Below, in pieces: positions 1 through 9,205 of a DNA stretch of 64,000 bases (the stretch's first letter is position 1; each line of letters opens with the position of its first letter). Source of the DNA: Planktomarina temperata RCA23 (GTDB lineage Bacteria; Pseudomonadota; Alphaproteobacteria; Rhodobacterales; Rhodobacteraceae); the NCBI RefSeq assembly GCF_000738435.1, contig NZ_CP003984.1, positions 2,294,001-2,358,000 on the forward strand. Direction: 5' to 3'. The notes beneath the pieces were generated by a model. It did not search any database and was not told where the DNA came from. It saw nothing but the letters and a program-made list of their open reading frames with translations. Position numbers and translations under genes: made by a program.

Positions 1-176
1 CATAAATAGCGACAACCCAGCAGACAGAATCCTACGGGTCAAAAGCAAGCAGATCCTTCGATCATGACCAAATAAGCCCGTTCTGCCAAGGGAGCGTCAA
101 TATAAATTTATCCTTTTATTAAGAAAATCACAGTTGAAACCTGAAAGCTCCCCGAGGAGTTCAAATATAAAACAAT

Positions 177-608
177 TTAAGTCAGTGATTTACGAAGGAT
201 CAGCGCGTCGCATTGCGTGCCGTCGCGCCGCTGATAATAGCCTGATCGGCGGCCAACCTGCTCAAATTCTAAGCTTTTATAGAGCCCAAGGGCCGGCACA
301 TTGTCCGCGGCCACTTCCAAAAACACGGAGCGCGCGCCCAAAACTGCCGACGCCTCACAAAGCGACAGCATCACTTGCCGCGCCAAACCCCGCCTTTGCG
401 CCTCTACGGCGCAGGCAACAGTAAGGATTTCAAGCTCATCAAGCACCAAACGTCCCATCGCAAAACAGCCTGGAACCGCCCGCACATGCACGCCGGGCTG
501 CGCCATAAGATGTTGAAACTCATCTGCGGACCACGGGCGCGCATTGACAAAGGCAGAGCGGTGAATCCGCGCGAGATCTGCGGCCAAAACAGGCGTGTTA
601 GGCGGCAA
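177..608 (-). CDS. rimI: Ribosomal-protein-alanine N-acetyltransferase RimI (GNAT family)
   Basis: A 143-residue single-domain GNAT acetyltransferase. The acetyl-CoA pyrophosphate loop appears as RRGLAR (residues 72-77), followed by the Asn (103), the LY pair (109-110) and the R..GYY segment (120-125) typical of RimI, which acetylates the N-terminal alanine of ribosomal protein S18. The length is normal for the family. Its start overlaps the end of the Nfu gene by 11 bases, so the two are probably co-transcribed. A tsaB gene is often found beside rimI in bacteria and is not seen here. Specificity for S18 is inferred from family resemblance; another protein N-acetyltransferase is possible. Nothing gene-like was found between the stop codon and the left edge of the window. 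Confidence 0.85.
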   Translation of the reverse strand: MPPNTPVLAADLARIHRSAFVNARPWSADEFQHLMAQPGVHVRAVPGCFAMGRLVLDELEILTVACAVEAQRRGLARQVMLSLCEASAVLGARSVFLEVAADNVPALGLYKSLEFEQVGRRSGYYQRRDGTQCDALILRKSLT

Positions 609-1161
609 CAGGGCGCACTTCGACCACTTCCGGGATATAATGGCGCAGCAAATTCTCTATGCCCATTTTCAGCGTCAGAGTGGACGAGGGGCAACCGGCA
701 CAAGCGCCTTTCATATGCAGGTAAACGATGCCCCGATCAAAACCGTGAAAGGTGATATCGCCGCCATCTTGCGCCACCGCCGGGCGCACGCGTGTGTCCA
801 AAAGCTCTTTGATCTGCACCACAATGGATTCATCGGCGGCATCATAATCGCCCTGCGCGACTGCGCCAGATTGACCGTCTGTCAGCATAGGCGCGCCAGA
901 TTGGAAATGCTCCATAATCGCACCCAACAAAGCCGGCTTGATATGATCCCACTCCATGTCATCCGTTTTGGTCACCGTGACAAAATCAGAGCCCAAAAAC
1001 ACGCCCGTCGTGCCGGCAACTGCAAACAATCGCTGCGCCAAGGGGCTGGCAGAGGCGCTCTCGGCCGATGGGAAATCCGCCGTGCCCATGTCCATGACAG
1101 ATTGCCCAGGCAAAAATTTGAGCGTTGCAGGGTTTGGGGTACTCTCGGTTTGAATGAACAT
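598..1161 (-). CDS. NifU-like Fe-S cluster scaffold/carrier (Nfu type)
   Basis: A 187-residue protein with an N-terminal Nfu_N domain (about residues 1-88, beginning MFIQTESTPNP) and a C-terminal NifU domain (about 110-180). The cluster-binding CxxC is CAGC at residues 154-157. Such proteins carry [4Fe-4S] clusters to apo-enzymes in the cytoplasm. The start is supported by a GGAAGG ribosome binding site just upstream. It lies upstream of rimI with an 11-base overlap. The family assignment is strong; the client proteins cannot be read from the sequence. Confidence 0.92.
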   Translation of the reverse strand: MFIQTESTPNPATLKFLPGQSVMDMGTADFPSAESASASPLAQRLFAVAGTTGVFLGSDFVTVTKTDDMEWDHIKPALLGAIMEHFQSGAPMLTDGQSGAVAQGDYDAADESIVVQIKELLDTRVRPAVAQDGGDITFHGFDRGIVYLHMKGACAGCPSSTLTLKMGIENLLRHYIPEVVEVRPVAA

Positions 1162-1249
1162 GAAGCTGCCTTCCGGTTATCGTGCCGCAAATATGTGCTG
1201 CGGACCGTTCAATGTCAAGTTTTTAGAATTATTCTAACTATGGGCTACA

Positions 1250-1705
1250 CTAGCTCAAAGCTTCTAATTGTTCTTTGCTTAAAGACCCCGGCACAATCAC
1301 AATCGGCACGTCCAAACTGCCGGAAGATTTTGACAATTGGGTTACCAAGGGCCCTGGCCCTTTCCGATCTGTCGCCGCGCCCAACACTAGGATATCCACC
1401 TCGTCATCATCGCGAATTTGCGACAAAATTTCCGGCACGATCTCGCCCTCGCGAATCACCAGCTCGGGATCAACCCCGTGTTTCTCGCGCATCCACTTGG
1501 CAAAGACCTCGTAATGCGCCTCAATCCGCGCTCGGGCCTCTTCGCGCATAATTTCTCCGACACCGATCCAATGATTGAACTCCTCAGGTGGAATCACCGC
1601 GAGAATTTCCACCCGCGCACCGGTGTTTTGCGCCCGCATGGCCGCAAAGCGCATCGCGTTCAAACATTCGGTGGAATTGTCCAGCACAACCATAAATTTA
1701 CGCAT
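1250..1705 (-). CDS. Universal stress protein (UspA family)
   Basis: A 151-residue protein starting MRKFMVVLDNS, with one Usp domain: the first beta strand plus Ser/Asp loop typical of the family, and a C-terminal block (LVLGAA ... VPIVIVPG) corresponding to the nucleotide-binding end of the fold. The start at 1705 was chosen over a longer frame (to 1762) because GGAGG lies seven bases upstream and the extension has no family resemblance. It sits between trpS and the Nfu gene on the same strand. Usp proteins act in the cytoplasm in stress survival; no specific role can be read here. Confidence 0.85.
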   Translation of the reverse strand: MRKFMVVLDNSTECLNAMRFAAMRAQNTGARVEILAVIPPEEFNHWIGVGEIMREEARARIEAHYEVFAKWMREKHGVDPELVIREGEIVPEILSQIRDDDEVDILVLGAATDRKGPGPLVTQLSKSSGSLDVPIVIVPGSLSKEQLEALS

Positions 1706-1861
1706 CACAGGCCTCCATTCGATCCGCATCATGCCCGGAGCCGCGCCCGCCCGCAACGCCAAATTGCGACAGCTATAAAATATTTAACCTATTGCCCCAG
1801 GCGGTTTGCAGCCCAAAGCCCCGAACCCCGCGGGCACACACCAGGGCGCAAATTCAGAGCC

Positions 1862-2878
1862 CTAGCGCAACATCCCGACGATATCGTAGGTTTGTTGCAA
1901 GATCGGAGCGGCCAAAGCCCGGCCACGTTCAGCGCCGCGGGCCAAAATACGGTCAATCTCATCGGGTTCTTGCATCAGGCGCGACATTTCGCCGGAGATC
2001 GGCGCCAGCTTTGAGACGGCCAAATCTGCAAGCTTTGGTTTGAATGCGCCAAATTGCTGCCCGGCAAATTCATCAATCACCGCCTGCGGTGTCATCTCAT
2101 TCAGCGCAGCGTAGATATTTACCAAGTTGCGCGCCTCTGGCCGGCCGTCCAACCCCTCGAGCGTTTCCGGCAATGCTTCGGCATCGGTTTTCGCCTTTTT
2201 GATTTTCTTGGCCAAAGCATCCGCATCATCGGTCATATTCAAACGGCTCATATCGCTGGGATCAGACTTGGACATTTTCTTTGTCCCATCGCGCAGGCTC
2301 ATAACCCGCGTCGCCGCCCCCTCAATCACCGGTTCGGGAATTGGGAAGAAATCCACACCAAAATCATTGTTAAACTTCGTCGCAATATCGCGTGTCAGCT
2401 CGAGATGCTGCTTTTGATCTTCGCCCACGGGAACATGGGTGGCGTGGTAGATCAATATATCCGCCGCCATCAAAGCCGGGTAGCCAAAAAGACCAAGCGA
2501 GGCATTCTCACTATTCTTGCCCGCCTTGTCTTTCCACTGTGTCATGCGCTTCATCCAGCCCATGCGCGCCACGCAGTTGAAAATCCAGCCCAGCTGCGCA
2601 TGTTCTGGTACCTGGCTTTGATTGAACAAGATTGATTTTTCAGGATTAATGCCAGCGGCTATGAAGCCGGCGCAGAGCTCGCGCGTGTTGCGGCGCAGGT
2701 CCGCTGGATCTTGCCAGACTGTGATCGCATGCAAATCAACCATGCAATAGACAGTTTCAAATCCGCCATTCTCTTGCATATCCACAAATCGCTTCATCGC
2801 GCCCAAGTAATTGCCCAAAGTCAGCCCACCTGAGGGTTGGATTCCTGAAAATACGCGCGGAATAAACTTTTCGGTCAT
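1862..2878 (-). CDS. trpS: Tryptophanyl-tRNA synthetase
   Basis: A 338-residue class I aminoacyl-tRNA synthetase that charges tRNA-Trp with tryptophan. The HIGH-equivalent signature is in the N-terminal [12 protein letters not shown] segment (residues 15-26), the GEDQ tryptophan-site motif is at 152-155, and KMSKS is at 201-205. The length matches bacterial TrpS. It is divergent from the rhomboid-like gene across about 70 bases that must hold both promoters. Confidence 0.97.
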   Translation of the reverse strand: MTEKFIPRVFSGIQPSGGLTLGNYLGAMKRFVDMQENGGFETVYCMVDLHAITVWQDPADLRRNTRELCAGFIAAGINPEKSILFNQSQVPEHAQLGWIFNCVARMGWMKRMTQWKDKAGKNSENASLGLFGYPALMAADILIYHATHVPVGEDQKQHLELTRDIATKFNNDFGVDFFPIPEPVIEGAATRVMSLRDGTKKMSKSDPSDMSRLNMTDDADALAKKIKKAKTDAEALPETLEGLDGRPEARNLVNIYAALNEMTPQAVIDEFAGQQFGAFKPKLADLAVSKLAPISGEMSRLMQEPDEIDRILARGAERGRALAAPILQQTYDIVGMLR

Positions 2879-2951
2879 GAGGGCCTCGGCTCTAGAATTC
2901 AGTCTTCACATCGCATAATGAGCAAGGTCGAAGCCGTCAAGGAAGCACAGC

Positions 2952-3626
2952 ATGTCCGACTCCCCTCCCCCCGCCGTCAATCCCCTACCGCCCGCGGTGA
3001 TTGTCCTGTTTTTGGCGGTGGTCATCGGCGAGGCCTATATCGCCGGCGCCGAGGCGCAGCTTTGGGGTCAATTTGATGCCCGCATCGGCCTCATAAGGCA
3101 ATTTGCCTTCCTCCCTGAGGGGTTTGAACGGGCCGTATCGGCTGGTATTTGGCAGCCCGAATTATTTTGGCGCATGCTCACCTATCCCTTCGTTCATGAC
3201 GCCGTTATGCAGTCCATTTTGGCCTCGGTATTGATTTTGGCCCTGGGAAAATTCGTGGGCGAGATCCTGGGCAACACGGCTGTGTTCGCGATTTTCGGCA
3301 TCTCTTCGGTATGCGCCGCCCTTGGATACGCCCAGTTCACCTCAAGCACATATCCGCTCTTTGGCGGCCACCCGCCGGCCTATGGGTTGATCGGCGGCTT
3401 TAGCTTCGTGCTATTTAGCCGTGCGGAGGGCCTGCTCAGCCACCAATTGCGCGCCTTTCGCATGCTCGGGCTTTTGATGGCAATCAACATCAGCTTTTCC
3501 TTGTTCAGCAGCGGGCAGACGCTTTGGGTGGCGGAGCTATGTGCCGCCGTGGCGGGCTTTATCTCCGCCGCGTTGATCCAGCCGGGCGGGCTTGCCAGCC
3601 TGGTGGCGAAGTTTCGGCGTCATTGA
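2952..3626 (+). CDS. Rhomboid-family membrane protein, probably catalytically inactive
   Basis: A 224-residue polytopic membrane protein with about six hydrophobic segments and the rhomboid pattern of family features: a TYPFVH segment near residue 77, an LGKFVG motif near 98-103, and the G..YGLIGG loop near 146-149. The GxSG catalytic loop reads GGHPPAYG (138-145), with His where the nucleophilic Ser is expected. The TM6 position that normally carries the catalytic His is Glu195 (VAEL). I therefore read it as a pseudo-rhomboid rather than an active intramembrane protease. The start has AAGGA upstream. It is convergent with murJ and divergent from trpS. Substrate and role are unknown. Confidence 0.75.
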   Translation: MSDSPPPAVNPLPPAVIVLFLAVVIGEAYIAGAEAQLWGQFDARIGLIRQFAFLPEGFERAVSAGIWQPELFWRMLTYPFVHDAVMQSILASVLILALGKFVGEILGNTAVFAIFGISSVCAALGYAQFTSSTYPLFGGHPPAYGLIGGFSFVLFSRAEGLLSHQLRAFRMLGLLMAINISFSLFSSGQTLWVAELCAAVAGFISAALIQPGGLASLVAKFRRH

Positions 3627-3637
3627 TCCATTGCCAA

Positions 3638-5173
3638 TCAGTCCGCCCGGCGGATCATTTGCCGCAATTGCGCAAGGCTAAAGGCCCCAAGTAGGCGACC
3701 GGCCAGCGCGTAGCTGAGCCCCGCCACCCCTAAAATCACTGCCAGACCCAGCAGCCGTAGACCGGCCATTTGCAAGACGGGTTCCAAAGCGCGGGCCGTG
3801 ATCCAAACCACTGCGCCCATCACCAGGCTGGCCAAAAGAATGCGGAACGACCTTTTGCGCAACTGCGCATCCCAGCTTGCCGCCGCACCAAAACGCCGCG
3901 CCCCCCACCACAGGCAAACCAGCATGGCCCAGCCGGCACAAGTTGCCCCATAGGCTGCCGCCGTAAACCCGATATATCGGCTCAAGCCGATTGCCACCAC
4001 GGCATTAACCACCAATGCAACAAGGGCAAAGTTAAATGGCGACCTTGTGTCTTCCCGGGCGAAAAACACCGGCTGATAGAGCTTTTGCAACACAAAGGCC
4101 GGCAAGCCCAATCCGTAAATCGCAGTGGCCAGGGCTGTGGCTTGGGTATCACTGGCCACAAATGCCCCTCGCTCGAACAATACCGAGACCAATGCCGAAG
4201 GGATCACAACCAAGGCCACCGTGCAAGGAATGGTCAAAAGCAAAGACAGCTCGGCTGCGCGGTTGAAGGCCTCTTGCCCGCCCGCCTCATCGCCAATACG
4301 CAACCTCCGTGACAGATCCGGCAGGAGCACAATGCCAATGGCAACCCCCACCACACCCAGTGGCAGCTGATACAACCGATCAGCATAATAGAGCCAGGCA
4401 TTGGCTCCTTCAAAATAACTGGCAATCTGCCGACCCACCAGCAAGTTGACCTGCACAACCCCGCCGGCCAGCGCGGCAGGGGCTGCGATCATCGCCAAAC
4501 GCTTGAGCTCGGGCGTCATTTTCGGCCAGCGCGGCAACAGCCGAAACCCCGCCCGGAGCGCCGCAACCCAGAGCACGGCCAGTTGCGCAATCCCCGCCAA
4601 AGGCACGCTCCACGCCAGGGTTAAACCGATATCCCAGCCCAACCACTGCGCCGCAAACAGCGCCAAAATAAAGCAAATATTCAGTAAAACAGGCGCAGCC
4701 GCAGCTGCCACAAACCGCCCCGCTGAATTGAGCACACCCGAAATCAAGGCGGCGAGCGAGATGAAAAGAATGTAGGGAAAGGCAATTCGGCCAAACACCA
4801 CAGTTAGATCAAAGCGTGCATCGCCGACAAAACCGCTTGCCATGGCCCAAACCAAATAGGGCATTGCCAGCATCGCAAGCGCGTTCAGCACGATAAGCAC
4901 AAGTGCCAACATCGAGAACGCGTCCCGAGCAAACTCCAGCGGCCCATCACCCGAGGCCAGCTTCTTTGAAAACATCGGTACGAAGGCGATATTAAACGCC
5001 CCTTCGGCGAAAAACCTACGAAACAGATTGGGCAGAGAAAAGGCCAGGAAAAACGCCTCTGCCACCGGAGAGGCCCCAAGAGCGCCCGCAATCAAAACAT
5101 CGCGCAAAAACCCCATGACACGCGACACCAAGGTCCAAAACCCGACCGTAAAGACCCCCCGCATCATCGTCAT
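3638..5173 (-). CDS. murJ: Lipid II flippase MurJ (MviN)
   Basis: A 511-residue inner-membrane protein with about 14 predicted transmembrane helices and the MviN/MurJ N-terminus (FWTLVSRVMGFLRD, then the AEAFFLAFSLPNLFRR segment). MurJ flips lipid-linked peptidoglycan precursor from the cytoplasmic to the periplasmic face. Its start overlaps the glnD stop by four bases (ATGA), so translation is likely coupled. The length is typical. Confidence 0.96.
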   Translation of the reverse strand: MTMMRGVFTVGFWTLVSRVMGFLRDVLIAGALGASPVAEAFFLAFSLPNLFRRFFAEGAFNIAFVPMFSKKLASGDGPLEFARDAFSMLALVLIVLNALAMLAMPYLVWAMASGFVGDARFDLTVVFGRIAFPYILFISLAALISGVLNSAGRFVAAAAAPVLLNICFILALFAAQWLGWDIGLTLAWSVPLAGIAQLAVLWVAALRAGFRLLPRWPKMTPELKRLAMIAAPAALAGGVVQVNLLVGRQIASYFEGANAWLYYADRLYQLPLGVVGVAIGIVLLPDLSRRLRIGDEAGGQEAFNRAAELSLLLTIPCTVALVVIPSALVSVLFERGAFVASDTQATALATAIYGLGLPAFVLQKLYQPVFFAREDTRSPFNFALVALVVNAVVAIGLSRYIGFTAAAYGATCAGWAMLVCLWWGARRFGAAASWDAQLRKRSFRILLASLVMGAVVWITARALEPVLQMAGLRLLGLAVILGVAGLSYALAGRLLGAFSLAQLRQMIRRAD

Positions 5174-7938
5174 GATAGCGCCCTCGTCGCGCCTTGCTTC
5201 AAAGCATCCCGCAGTTTTTGCTCCAAACTGTCCCGCTTGGCCTTGGAATGCAGCTTCAGCCCGAACATGTCTTTGACGTAGAATGTATCGACCACCTGTT
5301 CACCATAGGTGGCAATCACCGCGCTGGAAATATTCACATTGGCCGCGGCCAGCGTGCGGGTCAGGTCATAAAGCAGTCCGAGGCGGTCGCGTGTATCAAC
5401 CTCAATGATTGTGTATATTTCAGAGCCTTCATTGTCGAAACTGATCGAGGTGGGCACTTGAAACGCCCGCTCACGTTTCTTGATTTTATCACGCGATTGG
5501 ATGGCCTCACGGGCCACAAGCGTGCCTTGCAAGGTCTCGTTAATCATCTTTTCCAACCGTCCAAGTCGCAGGTCCTCATAGGGGTGACCTTCCGCATCCT
5601 GCACCCAAAAAACCGCGGTGGCGTAGCCGTCTTTGCTGGTGAAGGTGCGCGCGTCGACCACATTCGCCCCGCTCAAGGCCAAAGCGCCACAAATCCGGCT
5701 AAACACCCCCGGGTGATCCCCCATCGCAAAGCAAATTCGCGTTGCGTCGCGATCTTCATCGGGCTGCAAATCCATACGGATTTCGTCTTCTGGAATATCC
5801 AGAAGCAGCCGGGCAAAAATTTGATGCGCCGTGACATGCAGACCTTGCCAATAAGGCGGGTAATGGCGGTTCGTCTCATGCCGCAGCGCCGCTTTGGACC
5901 AATCGGGCAGCGCCTTACGCAGGTTTTTCTTCGCCTCGGTGCCGCGGTTTTCTCGGTTGAGATCTTCCAGCCCGGTCTCCAGAGCCTTTTTCGTTTGCCG
6001 GTACAACGCTCGGATCAGCACGGCTTTCCAGTTGTTCCACACCCCGGGGCCCACACCTGAAATGTCACAGACGGTTAAAACCGTCAGAAGATCCAGGCGC
6101 TTAACCGATTGCACCGCCTTGGCGAAATCACGCACCGTGCGCGGATCTGCAATATCACGTTTTTGCGCCATATCGGACATCAAAAGATGATGCCGGACGA
6201 GCCACTCGACCGTCTCCACCTCACGCGGCTTGAGCCCCAAACGCGGCGCAACTTCACGGGCGATTTTCGCACCGAGCACCGAATGATCTTCGGGCCGCCC
6301 CTTGCCAATATCATGCAGCAGAAGGGCCACATAGAGCACTTTTCGGTTCAGACCCTCGGCCAATATTCCGCTGGCGACCGGCAGCTCCTCTATCAATTCC
6401 CCACGCTCAATCGCAGCCAGATGGCTGATCGTTTGAATGGTGTGCTCATCAACCGTGTAGGAGTGATACATGTTGAACTGCATCATCGCGACAATCGGTT
6501 CAAAATCCGGAATAAATGCCGCCAAAACGCCCAGCTCATTCATGCGGCGCAATCCCCGCTCAGGATTGCCATGTTTCAGCAGAATGTCGATAAAGATACG
6601 AATAGCCTCATCCGACTTGCGCATTGATCCATCTATCAAATGCAGGTTCGCCGACAAAAGCCGCATGGCATTCGGATGGATCAAAAGGCCCGTGCGCATA
6701 GCCTCTTCAAAAACCCGAAGCAGGTTCATTTTATCTTGTAAGAACGCATCCGGATCGGCAATGGCCAGCCGGTTTTGCAACACAGAAAAACCCGGCTTCA
6801 ACTTTGGCTTTCGGCGCAACACACGCAGCAAAACAGGCTCCTTCTTCACCTGCGCAGCCTCAAGAGCGGTCAGGAAAATGCGAGTCAATTCCCCCACTTT
6901 TGTCGCATGGCGAAAATAGGCCTGCATGAAATGCTCCACCGCGCGCCGCCCGCCGCGGTCGCGATAGCCCATCGCCTCGGCAACCTCGACCTGCAACTCA
7001 AAGGTCAACTGGTCCATCGCGCGATTGGCAATCAAATGAAGATGACAACGCACCGCCCAAAGAAAATTCTGCGCGGCCTCAAATGTGGCGAATTCCTCGG
7101 CGCTGAACACGCCGGCTTCAACCAATTGCTCGGCATGAAATACCCCGTTGATGTATTTTTCGATCCAATAAAGTGATTGCAGATCGCGCAGCCCGCCCTT
7201 GCCCTCTTTGACATTCGGCTCCACCATATAGCGCTGGCCGCCCTGCTTGAGATGGCGCGCATCCCGTTCCGCAAGCTTGGCTTCGGTAAATTCGCCTGCG
7301 GTATCTTTAAAGAGCTTTTCTCGAAGCTGGGTTTGAAGCTGCTGGAACACCTCTTGGTCACCAAGTAAGAACCGCATCTCAACCAAAGATGTGCGAATAG
7401 TGTAGTCTTCCCGGGCCAGGCGCAGACAATCCCGGATCGTGCGGCTGGCATGACCCACTTTAAGGCGCAGATCCCAAAGCACATAGAGCAAACTTTCAAT
7501 CACACTTTCGGCCCAAGCGGTCATCTTATAGGGGATAACGAAGAGCAAATCGACATCTGAGAATGGCGCCATGCCGCCCCGACCATAGCCCCCCACAGCC
7601 ACAATCGCCAATTGCTCAGAGGTGGTCGCAACTTGCCGGGGATGCATATAGCGCAGTGCCGCATCATAGGCTGCCGCCACCGCACAATCGGTCAAATAGC
7701 AATAGCTCATCGTCGCGGCCTGCGACGCGAAAGGCGCCGCCTTGAAGGCCGCCGAAATCCGCTCCAGCCCTGCAGCACGGCTCTGGCGCAGAATGCCCAC
7801 CACAGCCCCGCGGATCGCCGCCGCATCACTGAGATCTGCCACCGCGCGGTCAATCTGGGCGGCAACATCCTCGCGATCAAAGATGTCAGACGCCTCGACA
7901 ATGAGATCCGAGGGCGCGCGAAGCTTGGACAGTTCCAA
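5170..7938 (-). CDS. glnD: [Protein-PII] uridylyltransferase / uridylyl-removing enzyme
   Basis: A 922-residue nitrogen sensor that uridylylates PII proteins when glutamine is low and removes UMP when it is high. Domains in order: the nucleotidyltransferase with GGYGRGGMAPFSDVDLLF (residues 116-133, two catalytic Asp), the PII-uridylyltransferase central domain, an HD hydrolase domain with the LLHDIGKG metal site, and two C-terminal ACT domains that bind glutamine (starting near RICFAMGDHPG and TIIEVDTRDR). All expected elements are intact. It lies three bases downstream of the LpoA-like gene and overlaps murJ by four bases. Confidence 0.97.
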   Translation of the reverse strand: MELSKLRAPSDLIVEASDIFDREDVAAQIDRAVADLSDAAAIRGAVVGILRQSRAAGLERISAAFKAAPFASQAATMSYCYLTDCAVAAAYDAALRYMHPRQVATTSEQLAIVAVGGYGRGGMAPFSDVDLLFVIPYKMTAWAESVIESLLYVLWDLRLKVGHASRTIRDCLRLAREDYTIRTSLVEMRFLLGDQEVFQQLQTQLREKLFKDTAGEFTEAKLAERDARHLKQGGQRYMVEPNVKEGKGGLRDLQSLYWIEKYINGVFHAEQLVEAGVFSAEEFATFEAAQNFLWAVRCHLHLIANRAMDQLTFELQVEVAEAMGYRDRGGRRAVEHFMQAYFRHATKVGELTRIFLTALEAAQVKKEPVLLRVLRRKPKLKPGFSVLQNRLAIADPDAFLQDKMNLLRVFEEAMRTGLLIHPNAMRLLSANLHLIDGSMRKSDEAIRIFIDILLKHGNPERGLRRMNELGVLAAFIPDFEPIVAMMQFNMYHSYTVDEHTIQTISHLAAIERGELIEELPVASGILAEGLNRKVLYVALLLHDIGKGRPEDHSVLGAKIAREVAPRLGLKPREVETVEWLVRHHLLMSDMAQKRDIADPRTVRDFAKAVQSVKRLDLLTVLTVCDISGVGPGVWNNWKAVLIRALYRQTKKALETGLEDLNRENRGTEAKKNLRKALPDWSKAALRHETNRHYPPYWQGLHVTAHQIFARLLLDIPEDEIRMDLQPDEDRDATRICFAMGDHPGVFSRICGALALSGANVVDARTFTSKDGYATAVFWVQDAEGHPYEDLRLGRLEKMINETLQGTLVAREAIQSRDKIKKRERAFQVPTSISFDNEGSEIYTIIEVDTRDRLGLLYDLTRTLAAANVNISSAVIATYGEQVVDTFYVKDMFGLKLHSKAKRDSLEQKLRDALKQGATRALS

Positions 7939-7940
7939 GC

Positions 7941-9137
7941 CTAAAATCCGATATTGGAAAAGCTGCCCGGAGCTGGCGACAACACAACGACTTTATTGCC
8001 TTCAATGGTGGCCACCGCCAAGCCGCGTTCAACCGTGCCATCATCGCGCAAGCGGAAAATGCCTGCCGCGCCCTGAAAACCGCTGCTTAAGGTCAATCCC
8101 CGCCGGTTCAAAGCATCTCGGTTGCCCGTGGCCACTGAGGCGCCCACTGCCGCCACGCCATCATAGGCAATGGCCGCCAATGGATGCGGCGCGCGGCCAT
8201 AGACGGTTTGAAAGCGCGCATTGAATTGTTCGCTGCGCACAGGGCTTGGCATGGCGAACCATCCCCCCTGAATAGCCGGTAAATGAAAGGCGGAGGGCAA
8301 AGCGTCCCACTGCGCCAAACCGGCATATTGCACCAGCTGCGGATCCACTCCCGCCTCTGGCAGCAATTGCGCGATCAAAGGCAACCCGCCGTCATAATCG
8401 GCGGTTAGAAACACGATATCGGCGTCTATGACTTCATTGCGTTCAGCCACTCGGCTCATCGCATCCACCAAGTCCTGTTGCGTAAATTCATACCCCTCTA
8501 CACCGGCCACGAAACTGCCTTGCTCTTCCAAGGCCCGCTCGAGGGCATCGCGCCCAGCCTGCCCCGGCACCGTGTTGGCATGTACCAAAAGCGCCCGTGT
8601 TTTTCCTTGCTCATATGCATAAGCAGCCAAATGCTCGGCCGTGTTCTGAAACGTATGACCCAAGACATAGACATTGCCACCGGCAATCTCGACATTATTC
8701 GATAGGGACAAAACACTCACGCCGCTGCCGGCAACCGCCAGACCCGCCGCATTGGCTGCGCCCGCAAAAAGCGGACCGACAATCACCTGCGCGCCTTCTT
8801 GTACCGCAAGCTGAGCCATTTCGGCCGCCTGCGGCTCAAGCCCGGCCGTGTCATAGACTTGCATCTGCATTTCAACCCGGCCTTTAAGATCCGCCATGGC
8901 CATGCGCGCCGCTTGCTCTGCAAAAAGCGCCAATTCCTGCACCCGCTCATTCGTCGCTGTGAGCGGCAAGAGAACCGCGACCTGCACCGTCTTGCTGCCA
9001 TCAAGCCGGAGGCCACCGCCTGACATTGGCCCGCCAGAGGGCGCAACACAAGCCGACAGAAGCATCGAAGCACAGAGCGCCAATACAGCCGCGCCGCGAA
9101 GATGCGACATTGATGGGATTAGAAAATTCATAGTCAA
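7941..9137 (-). CDS. Penicillin-binding protein activator, LpoA-like lipoprotein
   Basis: A 398-residue protein with a lipoprotein signal peptide (hydrophobic stretch, then lipobox LLSAC with Cys30). The rest resembles a periplasmic ligand-binding fold (type I, leucine-binding-protein-like) as found in LpoA, which activates PBP1A from the outer membrane. Rhodobacterales proteins of this type have the fold without the TPR domain of enterobacterial LpoA. A ligand-binding function is an alternative, but no ABC transporter genes are adjacent. Start choice within the first ten residues is uncertain. It is divergent from rsmI, a pairing common in proteobacteria. Confidence 0.8.
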   Translation of the reverse strand: MTMNFLIPSMSHLRGAAVLALCASMLLSACVAPSGGPMSGGGLRLDGSKTVQVAVLLPLTATNERVQELALFAEQAARMAMADLKGRVEMQMQVYDTAGLEPQAAEMAQLAVQEGAQVIVGPLFAGAANAAGLAVAGSGVSVLSLSNNVEIAGGNVYVLGHTFQNTAEHLAAYAYEQGKTRALLVHANTVPGQAGRDALERALEEQGSFVAGVEGYEFTQQDLVDAMSRVAERNEVIDADIVFLTADYDGGLPLIAQLLPEAGVDPQLVQYAGLAQWDALPSAFHLPAIQGGWFAMPSPVRSEQFNARFQTVYGRAPHPLAAIAYDGVAAVGASVATGNRDALNRRGLTLSSGFQGAAGIFRLRDDGTVERGLAVATIEGNKVVVLSPAPGSFSNIGF

Positions 9138-9205
9138 AGCGCCCTTCAGAGATTGGTAGACCTGTGTTAAGTGCAGTTTATTGCAATCCGCAAAGGGGTC
9201 CAGAG

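Noticed and set aside
595-1551. Long 318-codon plus-strand frame
   Set aside because: It lies antisense to the Nfu and Usp genes, which have strong family motifs and ribosome binding sites. The plus-strand translation has no recognisable domain.
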